Below, piece after piece: positions 12,582-24,833 of a stretch of DNA of 64,000 nt; position 1 is the first letter of the stretch; every line of letters starts with the position of its first letter. The stretch is from Brachionus rotundiformis (Eukaryota > Rotifera > Eurotatoria > Ploima > Brachionidae): NCBI GenBank assembly GCA_016802295.1, contig JAESIW010000020.1:5668062-5732061 (forward strand), written 5' to 3'. The notes under the pieces were generated by a model, which was not told where the DNA came from, made no database searches, and worked only from the letters and a program-made list of their open reading frames with translations. Made by a program: the position numbers and the translations under genes.

Positions 12582-13065
12582 TATAAACCTGATACAAGTT
12601 CAGTACGGATAAATTTCATTATTTAAAAGTAAATATTTAAATTTGATTTAACTCAAATTGATTAAAGCTAATGATTTTTATTAGTCAAACTTTCTAACAA
12701 TCAGAGTAAATTTTATCAAGATTAAATGCTTTTTTTTTATCCTTTTTCACTCAATTACCACTTGACCCTGATATTCAATTTTTAAAACTTTCATAGGAAA
12801 AAATTTAAGAAAATCTAGTCACTTGTTATCTTTTAATTAATTACATTTGCTAAATGAATTGTTCATAAGAACATTTTTTAAACTTAAACAAAACATTTTT
12901 ATTTGATTTAATAGGAAAAAAATTAAAATTTTGTTCTTGAGAAAAATATTTTATTTAAAAACTGAGATATGAAAAAATTGAGGAATTTTGAAAAATATAT
13001 TTAAACCATTAAAAGCTTTCTGCTGATAAAATTAGACTTGATTTTTCACCTGTTTATTAGGACAT

Positions 13066-16000
13066 TTATCGTAAAAGGGACATTTTTTTCATGGCGTTTT
13101 CAATCGCTTTCAATCTTGGCTCGGTAAAATATTCATCATTTATGGTCCGATTCTAAATGAATTAAGCATTAAAGATTAAATCTAATCTAAATTAAAAACT
13201 AACAAATGGTTTTATTCCGACTAGAGTATCTTGGCATCTTATTATTGTAAAATTTTTCATAAAATTGGCGTCTTTTTTAAGTGAATACATGTATTTAAAT
13301 TCATTAGGGTATTCACTGAAACAGGCAATTTTTGTTGATTCTAAAGAGTATTTTTAAAATATTAAATCTTTAAATTTAAATTGTCATTTAAATACCATTT
13401 ATTGAGTTTACATCAACTAACAAAGAACTTTTTTCCTTTAGAGTAAAGTTGTTACTGTCCGAGCATATTGGGTTTATTTCCTTATTTCTGTTTTGTCTGC
13501 CTCTTTTTGGCTTAATGTCGCTTGTGGTTGTTGATGACTCTTGGGTTTGATTTTGACTTTGATTTTTAATTCTTGAATTGTACCTGCGTTTTGGTCTGGG
13601 CTCTTCCAGGGTATTTTTTTCGGCTAATTTACGTTTGTTAGATTTTGATTCTTGAACAGAACTACCGGCTGTGCTGGTTAAAAGCTGTTCAATTGATTCC
13701 AAAGAAGCAGCATCCTTATCTGTGTCTCCTATGACATTTTTGTTTGCTTCAACAATATCAAATATTTCACTTATTTTTAATTTACTGATCTTTTTTTCTT
13801 TATCTAAAAAAATTACCGAAAATAAAATTATATATTTATTTTTAATTTAAGCTTATTGCGACATATAATTTCTTAATTTTAACAAGTCTGATTTGACAAA
13901 TTAAAACTCTAGTATAGAAAAAACACTAATATCTTTTGATATTCGAAATAATATGCAAAAAAACCTATTAATCTTATTATAATATTGTGTTAAGATTTAA
14001 AAACGATTTAAATTTTTTGAGAGTAAGTTAACCAAATTGAAAATTAGGATTTTTTTGTAGCCTTTAATCCTTGTTAAGATAAATTGTTTTTGAAGTGTCA
14101 ATTTTAACAAGTTTAAAACAAACAATCTTTTTTAGAGCCTAGAATTGTAATTTTAAAATTGATCATTTATTTTATGTAAAAACAAAATAAAACTAGCTTA
14201 TATCTTATTTTACAATTATAAAAAAAAATTAAGAAAATTTGAATTTTAGGTAAATTTATCTGCTATAATTACTTTTATTTGTAGTTTCTTCACTCAGAGT
14301 GGTTTTGTTTATTTGGCTAATGAATTTTTTATTTTTGACTGTTCGTTTTTTGTTGACCACTAGCTTGTTTTTAAGATAATAATTTATACTAAAAGCAAAG
14401 TTTGATTGTTCATTCGATTTATCATTTTTTGAAATCAAAGCCCTTATATTTTTTACTCTTTTGGTGTATTTTCTTTTAATTCTTCCGGACTCTATCAAGG
14501 CTGAAGATTTTTTTAATTTTAGCAAATCTTTATTTTTGGATGCTGATTCTGTTTTTACTTCATTTTGAGCAATTTTAGGCTTTCTTCCTTTTTTTTTGCC
14601 AAGTTGGTTATTTTGTTGTAAAGTTTTAGTTTGATATTTTTTATATTTTTCAATTAAATTATTAACAACTGGTGTATAGATACCAATTTTTGCCAATAAT
14701 GTCAAACTCAATTGCCCTTCTCTTTTTCTGTCAACAAATTCTTCGACCAATTCCCTTTTTTCGAAAATCTTGTCTATTATAGATGCTAAAAATCCAGTTC
14801 CAGATCCAAACTTTGGAGTTGTTGGGACAGGTTCACCTTTCTCTGTAAAAATCTCTATTTCATGGTTATCGTTTTTGCTTTTTCGTTTTTTAAAAATAAA
14901 TTGTATAAATTCCTGAATTTTTTCCGGCTGAGATTCAAACCATTCATTTTGGCGTTTCCAATTCATTAATTTAGTATATCTGAATAGACATGAGTGGTCT
15001 GTTCGAGTGGGAAATTCGCATGCGGCTATTTTTGACCATTGGCCTCCATATTTATCAACCAAATCCAGTAATTTCTTATCTTCATGAATGGTCCAGTTTT
15101 TGTATTTATCAGGATTTAAGAATTTCAGTTCATATCGTTCTTTGCACTGTAAAGCAGTCCTTGTTCCGACATATTCACTTATTTCTTGCCAGTTTCTGGC
15201 TGAAAAATACTGAACTGCTTCGTCGAAAGCCTGATCTTCAATTGCAGTCCACCGTCCATGATTTAAATTGGGATCTATTTTTTGATGATGGATAAACACA
15301 TTGTTCCGATCTCGAGTCCCATTTAAATAACATACTAAAATTTTAATAAAACAATTTATCTATTTGTGGTCAATAATTTTTTTATTTTTAAAAAAACTTG
15401 TAATTATCTTACAGTAGTTATATGGCACAAAAAATCCATGTCTGTGTATTTCGACTAGCTCTAACAATTTGTTTGATTCTTCTTCACTCCAGTCTCTGAA
15501 TTTAATTGATTATATCTAGTTTTAAAATTATTCTTATCTACCTTTTACTATATCTGTCGACAGTTTTTTCATGATATCGTTTCATGCAAAGAAATGCTGA
15601 TCGATTAGTCTTAAATTAAAATTTAATCAAATATTTTCATTAAATGATTTATAAAAGATTTATAATTAAAGACAATTAAATTAATTTTAAAAAAATAAAC
15701 TACACTCAATTTAATTGAAATGTGTTCCCAGTTTTTTTCATTGAATTCTCTTGCCAAATCAATCAACCGCGAGTTTTCCTCCTGAGTCCATTTGTTCTGG
15801 TTAATCCTTGGATCACAAACGTTTATCCACACCAGTTTACACTCGTTGGCAGACCAGTTGCCATTTAACTTAAGGAATTTTTTTTATATATAAAAAATAA
15901 CTTAAAAAAAGGCTAAAAATGATAAACTTACATCAACATTAGATATTTTCAGCCAGTCTATTTTTGTAGTATCAATATTTTCCAAAATTGTTATCTCTGA

Positions 16001-16828
16001 CATGGAACTAAATTTAGACAAACATAGCAAAAATAATTATATTAACTAAAAATTACTCTATTTTTTTAATTTGATTCCGACATTCTCGCATCAGTGTCTG
16101 TACAGATCTTAATTCGCCTGATTTACGAGAACTGCTTTCTTTTTTTTTTAATTTTTCATCCAAAAATTTAATTCTTAAATTACAAAATTTTAAATTTTAA
16201 ATCAATTATCTTACTTAATCATTACTTATTTGTAAAAGGAGTTTTTATGATTCTAATCGAATCTTCAACTACTGCTTGTTTTAATTTATCTCTATATTCA
16301 ACAGTCCCTTTGTTAATAAATTTTAAATTTTATCTAAATAATAAATTCAGGTACATTCGGATTTTAGTTGAGGCACATAATCATAATAGATTAGTTTATT
16401 GCGTCTTAATGTATCTATATTATCTTCTGGTTCCTTTAAGTATATTTTTAAATTAAAATCTTAAAAAAAAATTAACTTACCGATTGAAATCTATCTTTAA
16501 AATAGTTTCCTTTAACTTTATTAAGTTCTGACTCGAATTTGTACACTTCAGTTTTATTAGTGTTCAAGTTCTGATTATAATTGGAAATTTTCTCTCCGAT
16601 TTCGTTCTATAATATTACAATGAGAAATATTATAAAATTCTAAATTTTAAATTTCTTAAATGAGACCTGTTTAGAGAGATTTAAAGCTAGAGCTGTTCTT
16701 AACTTTTCAAGTTTTTCTTGTATTACTTCTTGATAGGCTCTGTTAATTGCCAAAAGGGTTTTGGTCAAGTTATCTTTTGAATTATCTGTAATGTCAATCG
16801 GGCAAACTTCTTGGTCAGTTGAAAGCAT
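13066..16828 (-). CDS. SNAPC4: snRNA-activating protein complex subunit 4 (SNAPC4/SNAP190), Myb-repeat protein
   Basis: Largest subunit of SNAPc, which binds the proximal sequence element of snRNA promoters for RNA polymerases II and III. Thirteen exons: 16667-16828, 16481-16606, 16355-16433, 16226-16307, 16057-16173, 15932-16007, 15704-15868, 15542-15609, 15413-15495, 14273-15334, 13396-13803, 13204-13340, 13066-13152; about 883 aa. The N-terminal helix AYQEVIQEKLEKLRTALALN matches SNAPC4, as does DWLKISNV before the first Myb repeat. Successive Myb repeats start at KWTQEEN, DWSEEES, GRWTAIEDQ and NWTIHEDKK with paired tryptophans; TNRSAFLCMKRYHE parallels human TSRSAFQCLQKF. The lysine-rich C-terminal exons (13066-13803) join in frame but have no independent similarity, so the 3' end is less certain. 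Shorter than human SNAPC4 (~1470 aa). Confidence 0.85.
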
Positions 16829-17925
16829 TATCTTAATTCGGTATTAGATTATTGGGCTTTTGTAAGCTAAATATTTACTATTGCCGAAATTCTTCTTAAT
16901 TTTTCTCGGATGTTTTTGCATTAACTTTCAATTTTAAATATATAATATAAACTTAGATAATTTATTTTTGATTATTATCATTACATGTTAATAAAAAATA
17001 AACAAATTTTAATTCAAACAAAATAACATTAACATTTTAAAATTTATAGAAATTTAAACGATTGAAATAATCAAAATTTTTAAGATATCTTTTATAATCT
17101 AAAAAATAAATTTAATGTCTATTCAATATCATATTTTTAATTGAATTAAAGATCATACAGTTAAATATTTTTATTTTCAAAGAATTTTAATTATTTATTT
17201 TATTAGAAATATTTAAATTTAATTTCAAACAATAAAATAAAACTTTAATAATATTAACAATGATTTTATTAATCTTTTTTCACAAGGTAATCAATTATGT
17301 TGATTTATATTAAAAAATAATGGAAAAAATATATTTTTAATATCAGAAAACGACGAAAATAATATATTTAAAAGGCCCCGTCATTAAATCAACAAAAAAA
17401 TATATAAACTTTTGAAAGAGAAAAAAATTCAGACTAACCAAGTTTCCCATGAAGCAAGGGTTTAAAAACACCATTTTAAAGACATAATGAAACGATAAAA
17501 AATTCTGAAGAAATTTTAAACCGGAGATAAGTTTTAAGACTTTAGGAGAGCCTTGCAACAATTTGGATCGAAAACATATAGAACAGCGAAATCAATGGTA
17601 TTTTCACTCAAATTGAGTACAACCAGAGTTACAAATTTAGTATAAAATTTATCTAATTAAATAAATATATATAAATTCAGTTAGAAATTGCTCAGTTGTG
17701 GATAAATCAAGATATTTTTAATTGATTTTTTTTTTACGTAAAGCGTCATTTCGATACATTTTAATATTCAAATTAATGTTTTTAAATCAAAAAAATAATT
17801 TAAAAAGCTGATAAAATAACCACTTTATCTTGGTAATTTCCCCTATTCTCTAAATACTAGTTTTTTTTTAATTTTTTTTCAAATTCTGCTCTAAAATATC
17901 ATAATTTTGAAAAATTTCAAATAAA
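16829..17925. other. Intergenic (divergent 5' flanks)
   Basis: Lies between the SNAPC4 start (minus strand) and the 137-aa gene (plus strand), so it probably holds both promoters. No defined motif, repeat or extra exon is visible. Confidence 0.5.
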
Positions 17926-18339
17926 ATGGATAATATTCAGGCAACATTTAATGCTTGGGTCGGAAGCAATGTAACTCACCTTGCCAATGCATCAGGGACA
18001 ACTATTAAAGTAATAATATCAAGTAGAGAATTACAGTTAACAAGACTTAAAGTCGAAGGAACTATTAAATATTCTCCCGATATTAGTTTTACCCCTGATC
18101 TTGAATTCAAAAATGAATGTGTCACATCTACTTTTAAAATTAACAATAGAAATTTTCATAGACTAGAAAGAAATAGTAGATATGAATACATGACAATTCA
18201 AAAAGTTGACGGTGATTCAATTTGTGAAAATTACAGAATTGCTGCAAACAAGTCCTATATTATTTTGGAAAACGAGATCGTACGTCAAAAATATGGTTCG
18301 AATAACTTATTCGAGGATAGATACGGAAAAATTCATTAA
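17926..18339 (+). CDS. Uncharacterised 137-aa protein
   Basis: Single-exon frame from the first ATG with normal coding composition. I do not recognise the family. The protein has no signal peptide or membrane segment. It begins NAWVGSNVTHLANASGTTIKV, alternates short hydrophobic and polar runs like a beta-sandwich, has a basic central part (NNRNFHRLERNSRYEY), two cysteines (CVTSTF, ICENYRI) and ends FEDRYGKIH. This layout recalls small cytosolic invertebrate beta-proteins of unknown function, but that is an impression only. It stands alone, with no neighbour within 1 kb on either side. Confidence 0.65.
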   Translation: MDNIQATFNAWVGSNVTHLANASGTTIKVIISSRELQLTRLKVEGTIKYSPDISFTPDLEFKNECVTSTFKINNRNFHRLERNSRYEYMTIQKVDGDSICENYRIAANKSYIILENEIVRQKYGSNNLFEDRYGKIH

Positions 18340-18937
18340 TTTTTCTTAAAATAGGCAAAATTTATGAGATTTTTTAATACTTAGTTAATTTTATATTTTT
18401 CAAAATAAAATCTTTCTAAATTATTTTGTCACTACTTGTATCATAGTTTAATTTGTCACAGTTTAAGTTAAATTAAATTTTATAAAATATGAAAGAAAAA
18501 CCTAAAATCGTTAAGTATTAATTCGATAGATTTTTTGGATTGTTTTTAATAAACAAATCCATCCTTTTATTGCTATTAAAGGACGGGTATTAATTGAGCA
18601 TTTTATTCTTTTAGCGGATAACTTATCACTTTAATTTTTTATTCCTGCACATTAATTAATTATAATGCTTTTTAAAATTTTTTTTTTGGGTAAAATAATT
18701 TTATTTACTCCTCAAATCTTAATACTTTTTTTAATTTTATATAAATAGTATTTAGATGCTTTAATATTCCTCAATTATAATGAGTTTTTGATTAAGTTGA
18801 AGATTTTGTTTCATTTAGGCAATGAAATTTTTAAAATCTAATTACTTTTTATTTTATACAAGCCTTACAAAGTAAATGACATATTAAGGAAAATTATCTA
18901 GCCAATACTTTGAATTGATAATCAAAATACTGTTGTA

Positions 18938-19103
18938 CCTGGGAAACTACCCCATGGGCTTCAGAAAAAAAAATATATCACGGTACAAAGATTTTAAACC
19001 AGGCAATGTCTGCTGGCTGCAGACTAAAGAAAAAATATTTTACACTGGGGTTTTAAAGAAAAAAAACTAAAAAAAAAATTAAATAGACAGGTAGTTTCCG
19101 AGG
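18938..19103. repeat. Short inverted-repeat element (possible MITE)
   Basis: CCTGGGAAACTACC at 18938-18951 is matched, with one mismatch, by the reverse complement of GGTAGTTTCCGAGG at 19090-19103. The ~140-bp interior is unrelated to the other MITEs here. A target-site duplication is not clear (TA lies just left of the element; the right flank begins TTTTA), so the transposon reading is tentative. Confidence 0.5.
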
Positions 19104-19212
19104 TTTTACGGTAAATTAAATTAAAATTTATAAAATTAGAAAAAAAAATTAAAATCTTTAAGTAAGATGCTTAATATTCCTTAATAATGTTGAAATTTTG
19201 GTTAGATTTTAA

Positions 19213-19428
19213 AACTAGAAAGCCCGAGGGGTTTTTAAAACCCTTTTTTTAAAAAATATAAACTTGAATATTTTTTCATAGAAATAAATTTATCAAAAAT
19301 TACTTAAAGAAACTTAAAATAAACTTGTAATACTTAATTATTTTAATCATATTTTAAAAAAATTCTTCCTATTTCTTTTGATATTTTAATTTGAAATTTA
19401 TGTAATTAATCAGCCGGGCTTTCGAGTG
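19213..19428. mobile_element. TTAA-flanked MITE, subfamily A copy 2
   Basis: A 216-bp element begins AACTAGAAAGCCCGAGG and ends CCGGGCTTTCGAGTG, with TTAA at 19209-19212 and 19429-19432. Most of the interior is close to the copy at 5613-5802 (for example ATATAAACTTGAAT and TAATTAATCAGCCGGGCTTT). Each terminus carries a point change relative to copy 1, so it is probably an old insertion. Confidence 0.85.
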
Positions 19429-19808
19429 TTAAATTCATTTTAATTGAGTTAAAGAATATTATTAAGTGAATTTAAATATTCAAAAAATGATATTAATAAA
19501 AATTTTTATAAATTAAAAGTCAAATTTGTTTTGAAAATTTTGACAATTTATCTTAAAACATGTTTTTAAAAGATAATAATATAAAAATAATAAGTTTTTA
19601 TTCTTAAATCATAAAAATCTGTTTGATCAAAGCCATTCTACTAGTCAAATAGTCAAATTTTATTTAAAGATCAATATTTATTTTTCTATTCATTTCTATT
19701 TATATCTATTCTATTTTCATGGACAAGTCAATTGTAAAAAAAAACAAATTATTTTTCTCAAAATTTTATTCTTATAAATAATTACGGATATTTATAAAAA
19801 TAAAACCT

Positions 19809-20838
19809 TTAGTTAAATCCGTACGACTCGATGACTTTTTGATACGGTTCAAGCTTTTTGGCCAAATTTTGAGCGGCTTGTTTTCTCAAGTCCTTGGTTG
19901 AGAAAAATGGATTAAATTTATGATCCTTTAGTTTTGACAAATTCTCACCTGATCTCTTTGCTTTTTGTTGTGGAACAACTTTGATTTGACTTTTCGCTTG
20001 GCTTCTAGAGTAGCGATGACGTCTTGGTATTTCCAGCCAACTTCGTGGGAAATGCGACTCAACTCACAGAACTAAAGTACAAGTTGAACATATTGGAAAA
20101 AAAAAGGGTCTAATTTAATGTTTACAGCTCTTCTGGGTTTCAATTTAACAACTCGGAGAGCCGATGGCACGACCAATCTCTTCATTTTATCATATGGAGC
20201 TGGGATACCCTCGAAGCATTTGAGTCTTTGGAGAGCCTCTTTGCCTCTTTTGGTCTTGTGTGGAACCATACCTCTGACTGTTCTGGAGAAAATTTTGCTT
20301 GGGGCTCTAAAGTGAAAAGCACCTCTGGCTGGCTGAATGTTGCAGCTTTTTCTCAAAAATTCCAAATATTTAACTTAAATTATTAATTAATAATTAAATA
20401 AATATTTTTGCTTATTAGTCACTCGATTTAATTATTACGTTTATTTCTGTAGAAACTTCCCGAAATATTTATATTTTCGCATCTAACAACGGCAACTTTT
20501 TGTCCTTGTAAAATACTTTTGGCTACAATAGCAGCAAGTCTGCCGAGTAAGTGTCCGCGAGCGTCAATAACTAAAGCCTTTATGTTTAGATTTTACATTA
20601 TTCAATAAATAAAATACTAAATCAAAATAATTTTAATCAATTAATTCGCATGGCAACATTGGATCTAAGCCTAAATCAGACACTTGGATCAATGCATAGA
20701 GCTCAATCAGCCAAACAAAGCTTTGGTCTTGTGGGAAATTTTTTCAACTTAAGCCGATCGAATCGGTTGATTAGAATTATTTGACAAATTTTGAAGCATC
20801 AAAGATAAATCGATTTTTACCTGATTGGAAAGACCCAT
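19809..20838 (-). CDS. RPL13A: 60S ribosomal protein L13a (uL13)
   Basis: Large-subunit ribosomal protein. Five exons: 20821-20838, 20439-20577, 20126-20373, 19949-20071, 19809-19892; 203 aa, the same length as human RPL13A. Typical blocks are ARGHLLGRLAAIVAK and ISGSFYRNKLKYLEFLRK, then ARGAFHFRAPSKIF, VRGMVPHKTKRG, FEGIPAPYDK and SHEVGWKYQDVI. The start exon encodes only six residues (MGLSNQ) before a 243-nt intron; the other introns are 65, 54 and 56 nt. The stop codon is followed within ~45 nt by an AATAAA signal on this strand. Vertebrate RPL13A introns host C/D snoRNAs; intron 1 here is unusually long and GC-richer, but I could not identify convincing boxes. Confidence 0.97.
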
Positions 20839-21123
20839 TTTTACTGGAATTTGGTGTTTAAAACGAGAGCAAAAATTCCTTGTGCTTTTTTATTAAAAAT
20901 TCAATTTGTATAAGCAAAACCGTGCTCCTTTTTTAATTCACACTATTAATATTATAATGTTAAGGTTGCTTTTGGAGGACTTGGAAAATTTTCAATTCAG
21001 TCTTATTTGCAAGCTGATTCAGGTTAAGGCTTCAATTTAAACTAGAATAAAAACCAACTTAACATTTGAATTTTATTAAAATTAATATAATCAATGATAG
21101 AAATTTTTTTGAAATTTTTTTAA

Positions 21124-21338
21124 CACTAGAAAGCTCGACCAAAAAATAACAAAAATTTAAAAACTAATTTTTAAAAAAACTATCATAAAATAGCAAAATT
21201 TTTTTTTGATATTCAATAAAGTCTCCATAAATCTATAAAATAAAATACTGAATATTAAATTCTGTTTCTGCATTCAAAAGATATTGAGATTTGAAATTTA
21301 AAAAAATGGGTCTAAAAAACCCGCCGGGTCTTCTAGTG
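21124..21338. mobile_element. TTAA-flanked MITE, subfamily B copy 1
   Basis: A 215-bp element begins CACTAGAAAGCTCG and ends CGGGTCTTCTAGTG, flanked by TTAA (21120-21123, 21339-21342). Its right end (AATGGGTCTAAAAAACCCG) matches that of the copy at 53337-53569, while the interior differs from subfamily A. Non-autonomous, piggyBac-like. Confidence 0.8.
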
Positions 21339-21708
21339 TTAAAAACCTCTGAATTATGTTCCCAACCCCATTAAAATTTAGTAATTATCTGCACTGGTTT
21401 ATGGCCGTTTATGGTTCATTCACCATAGGATAAAGTAACTTTAAAAAAAATTGTTAACCCTCGGATAAGGTAAAATAAATGAGATAGATTTAAATTGTTT
21501 TTTATATTTTATTTTATTTTATTTTATTAAACAATTGAACTACATAATTAATGACACAATTAATAAATATTGAATTTAATAAATGTTGGTTGTGGAAATA
21601 TTAATAAAAAAATGAAAGATTAAAATTAAAAATTTAATTCAAAAGTCAAGATAAATATCAAATTGAAATATAAAAATTAATTAAGATTGTAGACAATGGT
21701 CGTTGTAA

Positions 21709-21923
21709 NNNNNNNNNNNNNNNNNNNNNNNNNNNNNNNNNNNNNNNNNNNNNNNNNNNNNNNNNNNNNNNNNNNNNNNNNNNNNNNNNNNNNNNNNNNN
21801 NNNNNNNNNNNNNNNNNNNNNNNNNNNNNNNNNNNNNNNNNNNNNNNNNNNNNNNNNNNNNNNNNNNNNNNNNNNNNNNNNNNNNNNNNNNNNNNNNNNN
21901 NNNNNNNNNNNNNNNNNNNNNNN
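21709..21923. other. Assembly gap (215 N)
   Basis: Run of N. GTAA occurs at both edges, which may reflect an unresolved tandem repeat or a scaffolding join. Apparent open frames spanning it are artefacts. Confidence 0.99.
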
Positions 21924-22789
21924 GTAACGTGATGCATGGGCTAAAACCTGAGTTTTGGTTTTTGGTGCATGCATCTCTTTGCAAGGGTAAACGGTATTAT
22001 TTATTTAATTAAAATATCAGGATAATAACTTGATAAGCTATTGATTTTCATAGGATCGTTGATCATTTTTATATAATGTTAAAAAAAACAAATCCAGGAG
22101 TTTCTTCTTACCAATTTCTCTATTTTAAAATTTTCATATCTATATTAAATTTATAATATTTAAGAAAAATAAAATTCTAATTAAAATTTTAGTTTCAAAC
22201 TAATTCAGTAATTTTAAATATTTATCTAAGAAATATAGTTATATTAAAAAAGCTGACTAAACAAATCAAAAGTAAGTTAATCAAGAATTTTTTTATATTT
22301 CATATTTTTTAGTTCTTTTTTAAAAAATTCATTTTATAATTATTGAACTTACAAAAATACTATTAAAAAAAACAATACCCAAAAAATTAAATAAAAGCAC
22401 TTGTATGAGTTCTATTAGTTTAATTATGAAAATTAGTCATCTTTGATGCTTAGTCTTTAAAGAATTCGGAAAAAAAGTTACTATCTTGACCGAAACAAGG
22501 CTGCAAAAGGTAATTCTCTCCAACCTTTTATAAAGTAAAAAATTATATTTATTCTTTTTTTAAAAGGAAAGATAGCTATCATAGTCAAATTAAATCTAGT
22601 CTCACTCCGCAGAACCTCTGCTGTAGTCAAAAACGAGCTGGATGAAAACTTTAAAACTACCAAAGGGCGTTATTTATATCATCAGCTCTAGAGATATATT
22701 AATATATTTATGTTAAGACTAAAAATGAGAGGAATAGTTTATACAGTAATTCTTATCAAATGCTTTGGAAACTTTAGAAACAATCTAAA

Positions 22790-23046
22790 TATGGCTTGCT
22801 TTGATGATGTCACAAAACTTGTATCTCGTATTAATAACAAAATGGATTTAACTATCTTACAAAACGACATCAATCAATTTTTTTGAATGGTCAAATACAA
22901 ATACATGGTAAATGGAGTTAAACCATGTATTTGACCAATTTAACAACAAAGACCATCACATCCAGAAACAAAAACATCTCCAAAAAAAGACTAGGCGATT
23001 CAAAGTGGGAACTGTTATCATTTATTAACCTGTTGTAGCTCATTTT

Positions 23047-23077
<31 letters not shown>

Positions 23078-23090
23078 TATTATTAAAATC
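22790..23090 (+). mobile_element. LINE relic: RT palm fragment and (ATT)n tail
   Basis: The frame reads ACFDDVTKLVSRINNKMDL then LQNDINQFF-stop-W, matching the 'LFADDtKl...i.....D...LQ.DLn.l..W' catalytic-palm region of CR1/Jockey-like RTs; the first catalytic D pair (DD) is kept. Stops interrupt it. It ends with an (ATT)n run at ~23048-23085, as in the copy at 1-206. Similarity may extend left to ~22480 (frame with RNKAAKGNSLQPF), but this is weak. Confidence 0.6.
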
Positions 23091-24833
23091 ACTAATTTTA
23101 GTCCTTATTTTTGTATATTTTTTATCTTAAAACGATTTAGATTTGGTCCTTTTTTCGGTTATTTCTTTTAAAAAATATTTTTTAGAAGTTCCTCTTGATT
23201 TATGGACTTGTTTGCCCCTATTTCGTTATTTTCTCTAACATTTATGTTTTTTAAGATTTGCTTTTTTTTTATTTATTTTTAGGAAATAACATATTTGTTA
23301 ATTAATTTAATTGAAAAAAAGAAAATTATTTCATATTATTTTTTATCTATAAATTGCTTAAATCTTGATCAATTTTATTTATTTTACTTAATTGGAAAAG
23401 AAAACAATAGCAAGAGTCGTATTATTTTTATTATAAAAAGACTTTTCATTTATCTTTTAAATATCCAATTGATTAGGTTTTTTAATTAATATTTTTATTT
23501 CGTTATCGTTCGTTTTAATCCGCTAATTTAAATCAACAACTAGAAAAATTAAAAAAAAAATCTCAATAAAATAACTCATCAATTAGATCCTTGTATTCCA
23601 AAATTTTAAACTAAATTCTTTTAATTAATTTAATAATATTAGTATTACAAATATGAATGTTAGTTTTTTGATAACAAAATTCTTTATAATCGATAAAAAT
23701 TTAAATTATAAGAGATTTGAAAGTATGTAAAACAAGAGGTTCGTGTTTTGCAAATAGCATGAAAATGTCAAAAAAATTAAATACTGTGTGTAAAATGGTA
23801 CAAATATTTAATTATAAATCTTAAAGAAAAGGAACAAAAATATTCAAAATATTTATCATTTTTGTAAATATATAATGAAAATTAGGAAATTTAATAGTGT
23901 ATATATTTTTTAAAATTTATCTAATGCATAAACTTTTCCAAAGAGTTGATTAAGACTATATTAAAAAAAATTAAAATTACTTAAAATTTAAAATCATATA
24001 TTGCTTTTTTTGATATTTTTTAATGTTAATATTCACAATTATAAAAAATGTGCTGTACCATTGAACCCAAAAAGCAAAGAGGCATCAGGCAAAGGCATGC
24101 TCTCAATGGTTTATTGTAAATGCAATAAAAATCCGATTTTTTTGAAATTTTATTTGAAATTAAACTTCAGAAGAGGAAGAAAATCACGATTTTGTTTGCT
24201 CAGGGAGCAACAGGATAATTTACTTTTAATTTTAGAAAAAAAATGGAACTTTAAAAGCAATTTTTGTTTTTAATTAATGAATTTATTTTATTCTTTAAAT
24301 AAGCAGCATAATCAATTAAATAATATTAAATTTTTTTCCATTTTCCGATTTTAGCATATCTCCAAATTATATTTTTATTAAATCAAAATTATTAAAAGTT
24401 TTATTAAAATTATTTGTTTATCTAATAGTAAGCATAAACATCAAGCTTTTTATCAGATTAAAATGAAATTTAAAAAATTAATCAATTGTATTAAGATAAC
24501 AAATAGGAAGAATATTTTACAATTACAATAAGTTTTTATTCTTTGAGCACTTTGAGCATAAAGTTGAATAAAATTTCAAACAGCAATTCAATCAATAAAA
24601 ATATTGTTAAGAAAGAATATAAGTATTACTCAGTTTAAAAAAAACAGGAAAAAATTATTTGGTATATTTTAGATAAATAAAATTTTGATAAACAAAAGCA
24701 AAATTTCAATTTCCCTTGGTAACAAAGTATATTTTGAAAAATTTCCAATAGGTTAAAAAGGCAAAAATGTAAAATTTTTATTATATCTGTATTTACACTA
24801 AAAAGAAATATTAAAAAATCTGATTAGATTAGA
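23091..24833. other. Intergenic, no gene supported
   Basis: AT-rich DNA after the LINE tail. A frame at 24001-24273 contains a GC-richer patch (24045-24115) but has no recognisable domain and poor composition elsewhere, so it is not annotated. Confidence 0.45.

Larger units (their letters stand above)
9215..13065. other. Intergenic between Kirre-like and SNAPC4-like genes
   Basis: About 3.9 kb of AT-rich DNA without a complete gene. It includes a possible chitinase relic (11739-11941) and a GC-richer imperfect hairpin (12521-12581), both listed separately. Nothing else recognisable. Confidence 0.5.

Noticed and set aside
21658..21984. Open frames crossing the N run on both strands
   Set aside because: They exist only because N codons contain no stop; the flanking residues are unremarkable.
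22884..22935. Hairpin GGTCAAATAC / GTATTTGACC
   Set aside because: Lies inside a decayed LINE copy and contains a local duplication; no independent significance.
24001..24273. 90-codon plus-strand frame
   Set aside because: Apart from a GC-richer patch (24045-24115) the composition is AT-driven and no motif or splice context supports it.
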